From the NCBI GenBank assembly GCA_964584595.1, contig CAZPAM010000023.1, forward strand, positions 1 to 34,003: 34,003 nt of DNA, written 5' to 3'. Shown here piece after piece: positions 16,258-24,843 of the stretch (position 1 is the first letter of the stretch; every line of letters starts with the position of its first letter). The position numbers were made by a program, and so were the translations under genes. This DNA is from Scalindua sp964584595. Its GTDB lineage: Bacteria > Planctomycetota > Brocadiia > Brocadiales > Scalinduaceae. Under the pieces are notes generated by a model that worked only from the letters and a program-made list of their open reading frames with translations, had not been told where the DNA came from and did not search any database.

Positions 16258-18777
16258 TTACCTGACTACGAGGTTAACAAGCTTCTTTGGAATTACTATT
16301 GTCTTTACTATCTTCTTGCCATCCAGATTTTCAATTATCTTCTGATCTTCCATGACGCGTGATTTCAGGTCATCTTCGTCTATCTCTGCGGGTACGACCA
16401 GCTTGCTTCGGACTTTGCCGTTTATCTGGATCACCAGCTCTACCTGATCTGCGGCAATGGCACTCTCATCATATGCTGGCCAGGGTACTGAGAATATGCC
16501 CGGATTGTGTCCCAGTATCTCCCAGAGTTCCTCGCATATATGAGGGACGAATGGTGCCAGAACCTTTACGATAGATTCAAGAGAGAGCCTCAGTACATTA
16601 ATGTCATTAACGCTTACCTCGTCATTAAGCTCCTTGTCTCTAAGTCCTGCACTGAAATCCACGACCATATTGAGCAGTTCCATCACTGCGGCTATTGCAG
16701 TGTTAAAGCTCCATGATTTCTCAATATCTTCGGTGACCTTCTTTATAGTTATATTTATGTGCCTGTAAAGCTCTTTTGTCTCTTTTGTGAACAAGTCATG
16801 TCTAATTTCTGTATCAGTAACTTGTTTGAAATGTTCTTCAAATTCCGTGATATTATTCCATAGCCTGTTAAGGAAGCGATACGAACCTATGACACCACGA
16901 TCATTCCATTCAGCATCTCTCTGTGGCGGGGCAATAAATAGTGTATAAAGTCGTTGTGTATCTGCGCCGTATTTTTCTGTGATCAGGTCAGGATTAACGA
17001 CGTTGCCCTTTGATTTGGACATCTTGGCTCCATTCTTGATGATCATGCCTTGTGTGAAAAGGTTTCTGAACGGTTCGTTGAAGTTTGTGAACTCGAGATC
17101 AAAGAATACCTTTGTTATAAATCTTGAATAGAGAAGGTGCAGGATCGCATGTTCGATACCGCCAATATATTGGTCAACAGGTAGCCATTTATTTACATCA
17201 TCCGAATCAAATGCCTGTCTGTTATCTTTAGAGGAGAGATATCTCAGGTAATACCAGCTGGAATCAACGAAGGTATCCATTGTATCCGTTTCACGCTTTG
17301 CACTGCTTCCACACTTCGGGCATGTTGCGTTAACGAATTCATCTACGTCGTCAAGCGGACTGCGGCCATGAGGTTTAAATTCAACATGATCCGGCAGAAG
17401 TACCGGGAGGTTTTCCTCCGGTACGGGCACAGCGCCGCAGCTTTCGCAGTATATGATTGGTATCGGAGCGCCCCAGTATCTCTGTCTTGAGATTAACCAG
17501 TCTCTCAATCTGTAGTTAATATTTCGTTCACCAATGCCTTTTTCTTCAAAGAAGTTTATGATCTTTGGGATAGCTTCCCTGTTAGGTATTCCATCAAACT
17601 GACCGGAATTAAGCTGTACTCCATCCTCAACATAGGCTTCTTTCATCTCTTCAGGTTTCAGCGTAGTATCGTTGTCTGAAGGCTGAATGACTATTTTGAT
17701 TGGCAGATCGTATTTCCTTGCAAATTCAAAGTCTCTTTGGTCATGTGCTGGTACGGCCATTACGGCGCCGGTTCCGTATTCCATCAGTGCGTAATTAGAG
17801 ACCCATAAAGGCACCTTCTCGTCGTTAACAGGATTAATGACATATCTGCCCGTGAAGATTCCTTCCTTCACAGTCCCTTCAGACGTCCTTTCAATGGTGC
17901 TCTGTCCTCTGACCCTGTTTACAAATTCAGATACAGGTTTTTCATATTCAGTACCTTTTATTAATTCGTTAATTATAGGGTGTTCGGGGGCTAATGACAT
18001 AAACGTAACACCGAAGATAGTATCCGGCCTTGTTGTGAAGCATGGGATTATCTCGTCGGTTCCATCTAATTTGAAATTAATCTTTGCGCCTTCACTTCTG
18101 CCAATCCAGTTTGCCTGCATTGTCTTGACTTTTTCCGGCCATCCATCGAGTGTTTCGAGATCATCAAGCAATTTCTGAGCATAATCACTAATCCTGAAAA
18201 ACCACTGCTCAAGATCTTTCTGCTCTACCCTGGTATCACATCTTTCACAAAGGTCATCAACGACCTGCTCGTTCGCCAGTACAGTTGCACAGGAAGGGCA
18301 CCAGTTTACGGCAGCCTTCTTCTTGTATGCCAAGTTACTCTCGAATAGCTTAAGGAATATCCATTGTGTCCATTTATAATAATCCGGTTCGCAGGATGTA
18401 ACTTCTCTCTCCCAATCGTAACCCACTCCCCATCTTTCGAGCTGTACCTTCATCTTGTTTATATTGTTCCTTGTGTGAATGGAGGGGTGGATACTATTGG
18501 CAATTGCCGCATTTTCTGCCGGAAGTCCAAAGGCATCCCATCCGATTGGCGAGAGGACCTTGAAACCCTTCATGATTTTGTAGCGGGAAACAACGTCTCC
18601 GATTATATAGTTGCGTCCGTGTCCAACGTGGAGTGTGCCGGATGGATATGGAAACATTACGAGGCAGTAAAACTTGTCTTTGTCACACTCATTATCAACC
18701 CTGAACAAGCCGTTACTTTCCCAGAAATCCTGCCATTTCTTCTCTATTTCACTGAAATTGTATTCTTTACTGCTCAT
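16258..18777 (-). CDS. leuS: Leucyl-tRNA synthetase
   Basis: This 839-residue class I synthetase charges tRNA-Leu in the cytoplasm. HVGH at residues 50-53 (in FPYPSGTLHVGHGRNY) is the HIGH motif and GAKMSKSKGNVV is KMSKS. The CP1 editing domain is present (CFTTRPDTIFGVTFMSLAPEH, then the GTGAVMAVPAHDQRDFEFA region). A zinc-type insert (CESCGAVP...CPKCGSS) precedes ETDTMDTFVDSSWYYLRY. The anticodon-binding and C-terminal domain ends KKLVNLVVR, which is complete. The ATG at 18777 is used; an extended -10 promoter candidate lies about 65 bases upstream. Downstream are a small membrane gene and a fragment homologous to its own 3' end. Confidence 0.97.
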   Translation of the reverse strand: MSSKEYNFSEIEKKWQDFWESNGLFRVDNECDKDKFYCLVMFPYPSGTLHVGHGRNYIIGDVVSRYKIMKGFKVLSPIGWDAFGLPAENAAIANSIHPSIHTRNNINKMKVQLERWGVGYDWEREVTSCEPDYYKWTQWIFLKLFESNLAYKKKAAVNWCPSCATVLANEQVVDDLCERCDTRVEQKDLEQWFFRISDYAQKLLDDLETLDGWPEKVKTMQANWIGRSEGAKINFKLDGTDEIIPCFTTRPDTIFGVTFMSLAPEHPIINELIKGTEYEKPVSEFVNRVRGQSTIERTSEGTVKEGIFTGRYVINPVNDEKVPLWVSNYALMEYGTGAVMAVPAHDQRDFEFARKYDLPIKIVIQPSDNDTTLKPEEMKEAYVEDGVQLNSGQFDGIPNREAIPKIINFFEEKGIGERNINYRLRDWLISRQRYWGAPIPIIYCESCGAVPVPEENLPVLLPDHVEFKPHGRSPLDDVDEFVNATCPKCGSSAKRETDTMDTFVDSSWYYLRYLSSKDNRQAFDSDDVNKWLPVDQYIGGIEHAILHLLYSRFITKVFFDLEFTNFNEPFRNLFTQGMIIKNGAKMSKSKGNVVNPDLITEKYGADTQRLYTLFIAPPQRDAEWNDRGVIGSYRFLNRLWNNITEFEEHFKQVTDTEIRHDLFTKETKELYRHINITIKKVTEDIEKSWSFNTAIAAVMELLNMVVDFSAGLRDKELNDEVSVNDINVLRLSLESIVKVLAPFVPHICEELWEILGHNPGIFSVPWPAYDESAIAADQVELVIQINGKVRSKLVVPAEIDEDDLKSRVMEDQKIIENLDGKKIVKTIVIPKKLVNLVVR

Positions 18778-18842
18778 AATGGATATTTACCTGGTGATGT
18801 GTAAACACAAAATAATCTATTTTGCCGTAGATCAAGGATAAA

Positions 18843-18851
18843 ATTATACCA
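18843..18851 (-). promoter_or_regulatory. Possible leuS promoter (extended -10)
   Basis: On the minus strand the spacer reads TGGTATAAT, a TGn-extended -10, about 65 bases before the leuS ATG. The -35 match is poor. Just upstream, AGTCAG (18851-18856) and CTGACT (18865-18870) can form a hairpin that may end the lplA-side transcript. I see no T-box or leucine-specific leader. Confidence 0.4.
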
Positions 18852-18890
18852 GTCAGCACTCAAACTGACTACAGTAAATTCATAATAGAC

Positions 18891-19706
18891 TTATTTCCTG
18901 TAATTCCATTCATCACAGGCATATTTCTTGTCTCTTATTTCATTTGCTGATCTCATTTCTTCTTCTGTCAGCTGCGAGGGAGTAAGTGTGATACCGAAAA
19001 CATCTTTGAAACTATCTGACAGATTATCAAATAGCTGGTCAATTGCCTTCTCACGTGAACCCTCATGTTCTTTTTTCCATCTCTTATGAACGTCTAAATA
19101 TCCCTGGCAAAGAACTGCCCCTTTAGACTTTCTTGCCGCATAACCTGCCACTTTGCTGCCGGCAATCATGATGTCATATTTCGCAGGTGTTACAGAGCAA
19201 AATGACGGTTGAGAGAGGCGATTATTCAAAGGTTTTCTTTCTTGTGCTGAGCGTTGTGATTCATCTTCCGGATAATAGGAAGTACCTGCAAAACCGAGTC
19301 TTTCTAAACCCCTTAGTAATGATTCGCCAATAAGTTTGTAAAAAGATGTGATATTTTCCTGCCTGTTGGTTTGCATCCCATTCTTAACTATTGAGAATGT
19401 GATATCATTGCCATGATAGACTATACCACCGCCAGTGGGTCTGCGTACAACCGGGATTCTGTTGTCATTTTGAGCCTTTAAGACGTCTTTCATCTTTTGG
19501 AAATAACCAATGGAGCAGGAGGTTTCTTTCCATGTGTAAAAGCGTATTACTGCAGAACTGTCACCGGAATCGATACATTTCCTGGTCAGTGTCTCATCAA
19601 TTGCCATATTCATATATGGGTCGACGTCAGGGGTAAATAACAATCGCCAGTCATTATTGGTCTCTGTTTTCATATGGTGAGTACTTACTATAATTTCTTC
19701 TGCCAT
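18891..19706 (-). CDS. Lipoate-protein ligase / octanoyltransferase (LplA/LipM family)
   Basis: This 271-residue biotin/lipoate A/B-type enzyme attaches lipoate or octanoate to lipoyl domains. RRPTGGGIVYHGNDITFS (88-105) is the acyl-binding signature and GSKVAGYAARK holds the conserved lysine (Lys185). Cys170 in SFCSVTPAKYDI lies where the catalytic cysteine of LipM octanoyltransferases sits, and the C-terminal domain of true LplA is absent. I therefore lean to a LipM-like transferase. The start overlaps the gcvPB end by 19 bases; an alternative ATG at 19673 exists. It is the last gene of the glycine cleavage operon and probably modifies GcvH. Confidence 0.85.
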   Translation of the reverse strand: MAEEIIVSTHHMKTETNNDWRLLFTPDVDPYMNMAIDETLTRKCIDSGDSSAVIRFYTWKETSCSIGYFQKMKDVLKAQNDNRIPVVRRPTGGGIVYHGNDITFSIVKNGMQTNRQENITSFYKLIGESLLRGLERLGFAGTSYYPEDESQRSAQERKPLNNRLSQPSFCSVTPAKYDIMIAGSKVAGYAARKSKGAVLCQGYLDVHKRWKKEHEGSREKAIDQLFDNLSDSFKDVFGITLTPSQLTEEEMRSANEIRDKKYACDEWNYRK

Positions 19707-21142
19707 CTCAGGTCCGGTTTTCTGGCGGCTTGTACTTCATCGAGCCTTGAGACTGGAGTGTTATGAGGTGCATTCTTTAATATCTCCGGATTGGTTTTGG
19801 CTTCTTCCAGGATTTTAATTAAAGCCTCAGCAAACTCGTCCAGTGTTTCTCTTGTTTCTGTATCAGTTGGCTCAATCATGAGTGCGTCCTCAACAATCAA
19901 TGGGAAATATATTGTCGGTGAATGAAATCCATAGTCCAGAAGTCTCTTTGCTATGTCAAGTGTTGTGATGCCGTTTACTTTGAGCTTTCTTGTTGATGCT
20001 ACGAATTCATGCATGCACCTTTTACCGTATGGAATTTCAATATAATCTGAAAGTTTTCTGCTAAGATAATTAGCGTTTACAAGGGCGCTTTCTGCAATCT
20101 TTCCGAGCCCTTCGCAGCCAACGGATAGTAAGTAAGCGTATGCTCTTATAAGTACTCCGGTATTGCCGTAAAAAGGCTTTACACGTCCGATGGATTCAGG
20201 GAAGTCATATTGCCATCTATATGAATCATCATCTTTTATGATTCTGGGAGCAGGGAGAAATGGTATAAGTTTTTTTGTTACTCCCAATGGGCCGGCACCG
20301 GGACCACCGCCGCCATGCGGAGTAGAAAAGGTTTTGTGAAGGTTCAGATGCAGCATATCTATTCCCATATCTCCCGGCCTTGCAATTCCCAGCATTGCAT
20401 CCATGTTTGCACCATCAAGGTATAACAGGGCGTCAACATCATGTACAATCTCGGCAATCTTAATTATATCTTTTTCAAACAACCCGAGTGTGTTAGGATT
20501 TGTAAGCATTAAGGCGGCAATATCGTTATCCATGTTTCTCTTCAACGTTTCTAAGTCGATAAGACCTTGATTATTTGATTTTATCTCTACAATATCGAAA
20601 CCGCACATTGAAGCTGACGCGGGATTTGTGCCGTGGGCAGAATCAGGTATAATTATTTTACTCCTTCTTTTGCCGTTTTTAACGTGATAAGCGTGAGATA
20701 TCAGCATCCCGATAAATTCACCGTGAGCACCTGCAGCCGGCTGAAGGGAAAATGCATCCATACCACATATTTCAATAAGAGTTTCCTCTAATTCGTACAG
20801 GATTTGGAGGATACCCTGGCATTGTTCCTGATTTTGATATGGATGAAGATTCAAGAAACCCTCATACCTGCTGACGTCTTCATTAACCTTCGGGTTATAT
20901 TTCATTGTACATGAGCCGAGTGGATAGAAATTCGTATCGACACTGAAGTTTAATTGACTTAACCTCGTGAAATGTCTTACAACGTCAATCTCGGCTACTT
21001 CAGGTAGTTCGGCTCTGTTTTTTCGTAGAAAACGTTCAGGTAGGGGAGTAGTGTTATTAGCCTCTACAGGTACGTCACACACAGGCAATGAGTATGCCGT
21101 GCGTCCCGGTGATGATTTTTCAAATATTAGTTTCTCAAGCAT
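19688..21142 (-). CDS. gcvPB: Glycine dehydrogenase (decarboxylating) subunit 2
   Basis: This is the C-terminal half of split P-protein, a PLP enzyme that decarboxylates glycine and passes the aminomethyl group to lipoyl-GcvH. Visible motifs are FYPLGSCTMKYNPK, LQPAAGAHGEFIGM, DSAHGTNPASA and the PLP lysine in LNLHKTFSTPHGGGGPG. I place the start at 21142 (484 residues, MLEKLIFEKSSPGRTAYSLP), with AAGGAAA upstream; the frame is open 17 codons further but without support. It follows gcvPA by 22 bases and is coupled to the lipoyl transferase gene downstream. Confidence 0.95.
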   Translation of the reverse strand: MLEKLIFEKSSPGRTAYSLPVCDVPVEANNTTPLPERFLRKNRAELPEVAEIDVVRHFTRLSQLNFSVDTNFYPLGSCTMKYNPKVNEDVSRYEGFLNLHPYQNQEQCQGILQILYELEETLIEICGMDAFSLQPAAGAHGEFIGMLISHAYHVKNGKRRSKIIIPDSAHGTNPASASMCGFDIVEIKSNNQGLIDLETLKRNMDNDIAALMLTNPNTLGLFEKDIIKIAEIVHDVDALLYLDGANMDAMLGIARPGDMGIDMLHLNLHKTFSTPHGGGGPGAGPLGVTKKLIPFLPAPRIIKDDDSYRWQYDFPESIGRVKPFYGNTGVLIRAYAYLLSVGCEGLGKIAESALVNANYLSRKLSDYIEIPYGKRCMHEFVASTRKLKVNGITTLDIAKRLLDYGFHSPTIYFPLIVEDALMIEPTDTETRETLDEFAEALIKILEEAKTNPEILKNAPHNTPVSRLDEVQAARKPDLRWQKKL

Positions 21143-21164
21143 GATTGTACGTTTCCTTTTTGCA

Positions 21165-22520
21165 CTAAATAATTTTTGAGACGGCAGTAACAAGATCGTC
21201 TATATCTTCTTTTGTTTTCGTTTCGGTTACACACAGAAGCATGGCGTTATTAATATCCGGATAAAAGTGTGATAAATCAAGGCCTCCTATAATGCCTGAT
21301 TCAAAGAGGCGCCTGTTTATCTCTTCTATTTTGTATTTATCAGAAATCTTTATGGCAAACTCGTTAAAGAATGGTTTGTCGAATAGAGGATCTATTCCGT
21401 CAAGCTGGCATAATCTGTTTATTGCATAATGACTTTTATGAATGTTCAAATTGCCAATATCTATCATCCCGGTTTTGCCTAGTGTCGAAAGATAGATGCA
21501 TGTCCTGAGCGCCAGGAGCTGCTGATTTGTGCAGATATTAGATGTTGCCTTTGCACGCCGGATATGTTGCTCTCTTGTCTGGAGTGTCAGCGTAAAAGCG
21601 CGCCTGCCTTTTGTGTCTGTGGTAGCACCCGCAAGCCTTCCCGGTATCTTTCTCATAAACTCTCTGCTGACTGCGAAAAAACCGGCATGCGGGCCACCGT
21701 AATTAATGTAATTACCCAATGCCTGAATATCACCAACTGCGATGTCAGCGTCATATTCCCCCGGTGGTTTGATTACGCCTAATGAGATGGGATTGACACA
21801 TGCAACAAAAAGAGCTTCATTTTTGTGGGCTAATCCGACAAGTTCATCAGTATCTTCAAGACAGCCAAAAAAGTTTGGTGTCTGGACTAAGACACATGCT
21901 GTATTATTGTCAATTCTGGACTCAAGGTCTGAGACAGATGTAATGCCGTCTTCTATTTCAACCTCAATGAGATTGACATCCAGCTCCTGCAGGTAAGTTG
22001 ATAATACCTCTCTGTATTCAGGATGAACGGTTTTTGAGACCAGGACGTTCTTCTTCTGTTTGTGCCTTATGGCCAGTACTGCAGCTTCCGCCAGGGCCGA
22101 AGCTCCGTCATACATTGAGGCGTTGGCTATATCCAGTGCCAGCAACTCACACATCATACTCTGAAATTCATAAATTCCCTGCAAAGTTCCCTGGCTTACT
22201 TCAGGTTGGTAGGGGGTGTAGCAGGTGTAAAATTCTCCTCTACTGCTTAGATGATCAACTACACTTGGGACAAAGTGTTCGTATGCACCTGCACCAAGAT
22301 AGGAAGTGTATTTATTCAGGTTTGAGTTTTTATCACTCAGTGATTTAAGGGAATGTTTTAACTCCATTTCGGACATACCGGTGGGAATGTTTATCTGCTT
22401 GCAGAGTAATTCTTCAGGTATGTCTTCTAAAAGGTCCTCAGTTGAATTAACGCCGATTTCTTCAAGCATTAATTTAATGTCAGACTCAGTGTTGGGGGTA
22501 TAGTTTATTTTGACTGGCAC
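21165..22520 (-). CDS. gcvPA: Glycine dehydrogenase (decarboxylating) subunit 1
   Basis: This is the N-terminal half of split P-protein, 451 residues, forming a heterotetramer with GcvPB. Typical segments are SYLGAGAYEHFVPSVVDHL, FYTCYTPYQPEVSQGTLQGI, YDGASALAEAA and GGPHAGFFAVSREFMRKIPGRL. It starts with GTG rather than ATG, overlapping the last 16 bases of gcvH, with an AAGGA about a dozen bases upstream inside gcvH. Translation is therefore likely coupled to GcvH. The split form is common in Gram-positives, archaea and several other phyla including Planctomycetota. Confidence 0.95.
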   Translation of the reverse strand: MPVKINYTPNTESDIKLMLEEIGVNSTEDLLEDIPEELLCKQINIPTGMSEMELKHSLKSLSDKNSNLNKYTSYLGAGAYEHFVPSVVDHLSSRGEFYTCYTPYQPEVSQGTLQGIYEFQSMMCELLALDIANASMYDGASALAEAAVLAIRHKQKKNVLVSKTVHPEYREVLSTYLQELDVNLIEVEIEDGITSVSDLESRIDNNTACVLVQTPNFFGCLEDTDELVGLAHKNEALFVACVNPISLGVIKPPGEYDADIAVGDIQALGNYINYGGPHAGFFAVSREFMRKIPGRLAGATTDTKGRRAFTLTLQTREQHIRRAKATSNICTNQQLLALRTCIYLSTLGKTGMIDIGNLNIHKSHYAINRLCQLDGIDPLFDKPFFNEFAIKISDKYKIEEINRRLFESGIIGGLDLSHFYPDINNAMLLCVTETKTKEDIDDLVTAVSKII

Positions 22521-22891
22521 AGTTCTTCATAATCCTTGTTTGACAGTAGTTTGGTTAATTCCTGAGGGTCTTCCATTTCTATAATAGAAAACCATCCTTT
22601 GCCATAAGGGTCTTCGTTTACTAACTGTGGATTGTTCTCAAGATCGTTGTTTGTTTCTATAACCTTACCGGATACCGGTGCATAGATATCATATGCTGCC
22701 TTAACTGATTCGACAACAGTACATGCCGTACCGGCTTTAACAACTCTGTCCAAGTCCGGTAATTCCACATATACAACATCACCAAGCTCACTTTGCGCAT
22801 GTGATGTTATGCCAACTCTGACCCTATTATCACCCTCTTTCTTTACCCACTCATGGGTTTTTGTATAGAACAGGTCTTCCAGAAAATCCAT
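22505..22891 (-). CDS. gcvH: Glycine cleavage system H protein
   Basis: This 128-residue lipoyl carrier shuttles the aminomethyl intermediate between P, T and L proteins. Lys64 in VVESVKAAYDIYAP is the lipoyl attachment site. THEWVKKEGD, GITSHAQSELGDVVYVELP and GWFSIIEM are the other family hallmarks. Its start is adjacent to the gcvT stop (stop at 22892-22894, ATG at 22889-22891), and its end overlaps gcvPA. Confidence 0.96.
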   Translation of the reverse strand: MDFLEDLFYTKTHEWVKKEGDNRVRVGITSHAQSELGDVVYVELPDLDRVVKAGTACTVVESVKAAYDIYAPVSGKVIETNNDLENNPQLVNEDPYGKGWFSIIEMEDPQELTKLLSNKDYEELCQSK

Positions 22892-23998
22892 TTAGCTACC
22901 TTTCTTGTTTAGAGTAATAAATGGTGTGTCTACAATCTGGGCAGGATAATCTGTGCCCCTGATCCTTATATTAACCAGGCTTTTGTGTTCTGCGAAGCGC
23001 TTAAGAACATATCCAAAACCTATGCCTATATCAAGGGAAGGACTGAACGTCCCGCTAGTTACCTTTCCTACGACATTGTTGTTATGTGTTATTTCATTGT
23101 CTGTCCTTGGTATACCCTTATCGCGCATCTTAAATGCGACAAACATTCGTTTTAATCCATATTTCTTCAGTTTTAATAATGAGGTCTTGCCAATAAAGTC
23201 TGTCTTCTCAAACTTTACAGTCCAGCCTATGCCGGCTTCCAGTGGTGTTATGTATTCATCGATATCGTTACCGTAGAGCAGGTAACCGGCCTCTAATCTC
23301 AAGGTATCTCTTGCACCAAGGCCTGCGGGTTTAAGGTCCATGTCCTTGCCTTTTTCAAGTAACATTTTCCATAACTCTACGCAGTGTGAATTGTCAACAA
23401 AGATCTCAAATCCATCCTCGCCCGTGTATCCTGTTCTGGATACTGTTAATTGCATTTCTCCCACTGTTACTTCCATAAAATGAAAATGAGAGAGTACGGA
23501 ACATTCATCTCCTAATGCCAGACGTATGACTTCATTGGACTTTGGTCCCTGCACGGCCAAAAGGGATATTTGATCACTTGCATCGTTTATATTTACATTA
23601 TCTGACTTAAATCTGTTTATCCATTTATTGTCTTTTTTGGTATTGCCGCAATTTACTACGAGCATATATTTTTCAAGGTTGTACTTAAAAACAATGATAT
23701 CGTCAAGAATGCCTCCTTCTTCATCACAGATAGGAGAGTATGCAGCTTTATGGTCCGGAAGGTTACTAATATCATTTGTTATAATTTTCTGAACTAATTC
23801 TGTCGCCCCTTTCCCTTCAATAATTATTTCACCCATGTGTGATACATCAAAGAGTCCGGCACGGTTTCTTACGCTCCTGTGTTCGCTTATTATGCGGCTA
23901 TATTCCAGAGGCATGAGGAAACCATGGTAATCTACAATCTTTGCCCGGAGATCAACATGTACGTCATATAAGGGTGTTTTCTTGTTGTTATCGGTCAA
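22892..23998 (-). CDS. gcvT: Aminomethyltransferase (glycine cleavage T protein)
   Basis: It transfers the one-carbon unit from aminomethyl-GcvH to tetrahydrofolate, releasing ammonia; 368 residues. Motifs include GLFDVSHMGEI (the conserved Asp), SLLAVQGPKSNEVI, SRTGYTGEDGFEIF, GLGARDTLRLEAGYLLYGND and GKVTSGTFSPSL. It is the first gene of gcvT-gcvH-gcvPA-gcvPB-lipoyl transferase. A GAGGAG ribosome-binding site precedes the ATG. No glycine riboswitch fold is recognisable upstream. Instead there is an inverted repeat, so regulation must lie elsewhere. Confidence 0.96.
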   Translation of the reverse strand: MTDNNKKTPLYDVHVDLRAKIVDYHGFLMPLEYSRIISEHRSVRNRAGLFDVSHMGEIIIEGKGATELVQKIITNDISNLPDHKAAYSPICDEEGGILDDIIVFKYNLEKYMLVVNCGNTKKDNKWINRFKSDNVNINDASDQISLLAVQGPKSNEVIRLALGDECSVLSHFHFMEVTVGEMQLTVSRTGYTGEDGFEIFVDNSHCVELWKMLLEKGKDMDLKPAGLGARDTLRLEAGYLLYGNDIDEYITPLEAGIGWTVKFEKTDFIGKTSLLKLKKYGLKRMFVAFKMRDKGIPRTDNEITHNNNVVGKVTSGTFSPSLDIGIGFGYVLKRFAEHKSLVNIRIRGTDYPAQIVDTPFITLNKKGS

Positions 23999-24026
23999 CT
24001 CGGACTCCTCTTTTCTTAACTATATA

Positions 24027-24128
24027 GCCACCAAGGCACAAAGACACAAAAGCAGACATTAAAGAATGATTTGTTTAATACCATCTTTGATAATATTCTG
24101 TTAATTTGTGACTTAGTGTCTTCGTGGC
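24027..24128. repeat. Imperfect inverted repeat of dispersed-repeat type upstream of gcvT
   Basis: The 21-base arm at 24027-24047 (GCCACCAAGGCACAAAGACAC) and the reverse complement of 24108-24128 differ at about four positions. The motif, reading roughly as accaaggcacaaagacac, is a known look of short dispersed repeats in many environmental genomes. Both copies are inside the 217-base gcvT upstream spacer. A short open frame across it (24016-24204) is not a credible gene. Confidence 0.6.
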
Positions 24129-24215
24129 AGAAAGGTTCTTTTCTCAAAATTTTCTTGTAATGTTTATGTCGTATTAATATATTAAACTTGAGCGAAAATA
24201 TCAAAAGGAATAATT

Positions 24216-24812
24216 ATGGATGTTATAAAATCAGGGCAGGATGAAAAAATCAAAAGGATCCTTGTTGCTTGCGTTGTATTAATCGTTATATGCGTTGTAT
24301 GCATATTAGCCTCTATAAGATTTAAGGACAAATACAGGGACAAGGCTGCTGAGACAGCATCATTAAAGCATAAGCTGTATGATTTTGAACAGGATATTAA
24401 AAAGCTGGATATCAAGACAAAGGAGTTGGAGGCCATGCGGTATGATCTGAGCCTGGAGAAAAGGGGAATAGCCGAAGATTACTCAACTATTAAAGATAAA
24501 TATGTCTCCCTTGGGAAGACAATAAAGACTTTGGAGAGGGATGTTAATATCTTACAGGAAGCATTTAAGATGGTCGGAGCGAACGGAACTGATCCCTTAA
24601 TAGGTGATGAAGAGGCCAGTGAAGAAGAATTGCAATTGAGTGTGCTGCAAAGCCGAAATGATGAGCTACTGAGAGAACTGGCCGTTAAGACGAAGGAAAA
24701 GATGATACTCAAGATTGCATTAGAGTCACAGGCAAAAAGATTGGGCCTGTCAGAGCAGTATGACCCGGAACTAAAGAAAATATTAAAAGACCTTGTATCC
24801 AGTCTGCAGTAA
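24216..24812 (+). CDS. Membrane-anchored coiled-coil protein, function unknown
   Basis: This 198-residue protein has one N-terminal membrane segment (about 14-33), then a highly charged, helical coiled-coil region (about 40-105), a short loop with GTDPLIGDEEASEEE, and a second helical segment to the end. It is likely a bitopic inner-membrane protein with the coil outside or inside the membrane face. No named family is recognised. It lies alone on the plus strand between minus-strand genes. Ribosome binding is supported by an AAAGGAATA just before the ATG. Confidence 0.8.
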   Translation: MDVIKSGQDEKIKRILVACVVLIVICVVCILASIRFKDKYRDKAAETASLKHKLYDFEQDIKKLDIKTKELEAMRYDLSLEKRGIAEDYSTIKDKYVSLGKTIKTLERDVNILQEAFKMVGANGTDPLIGDEEASEEELQLSVLQSRNDELLRELAVKTKEKMILKIALESQAKRLGLSEQYDPELKKILKDLVSSLQ

Positions 24813-24843
24813 GAAAACCATTTCTATTCCTACCTAATTTGAT

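Noticed and set aside
18778..18890. T-box or leucine leader upstream of leuS
   Set aside because: The spacer is too short, and no T-box motif or leucine codon run is visible.
24016..24204. Short minus-strand open frame in the gcvT upstream spacer
   Set aside because: It runs across the inverted repeat, has no family resemblance and no ribosome-binding site.
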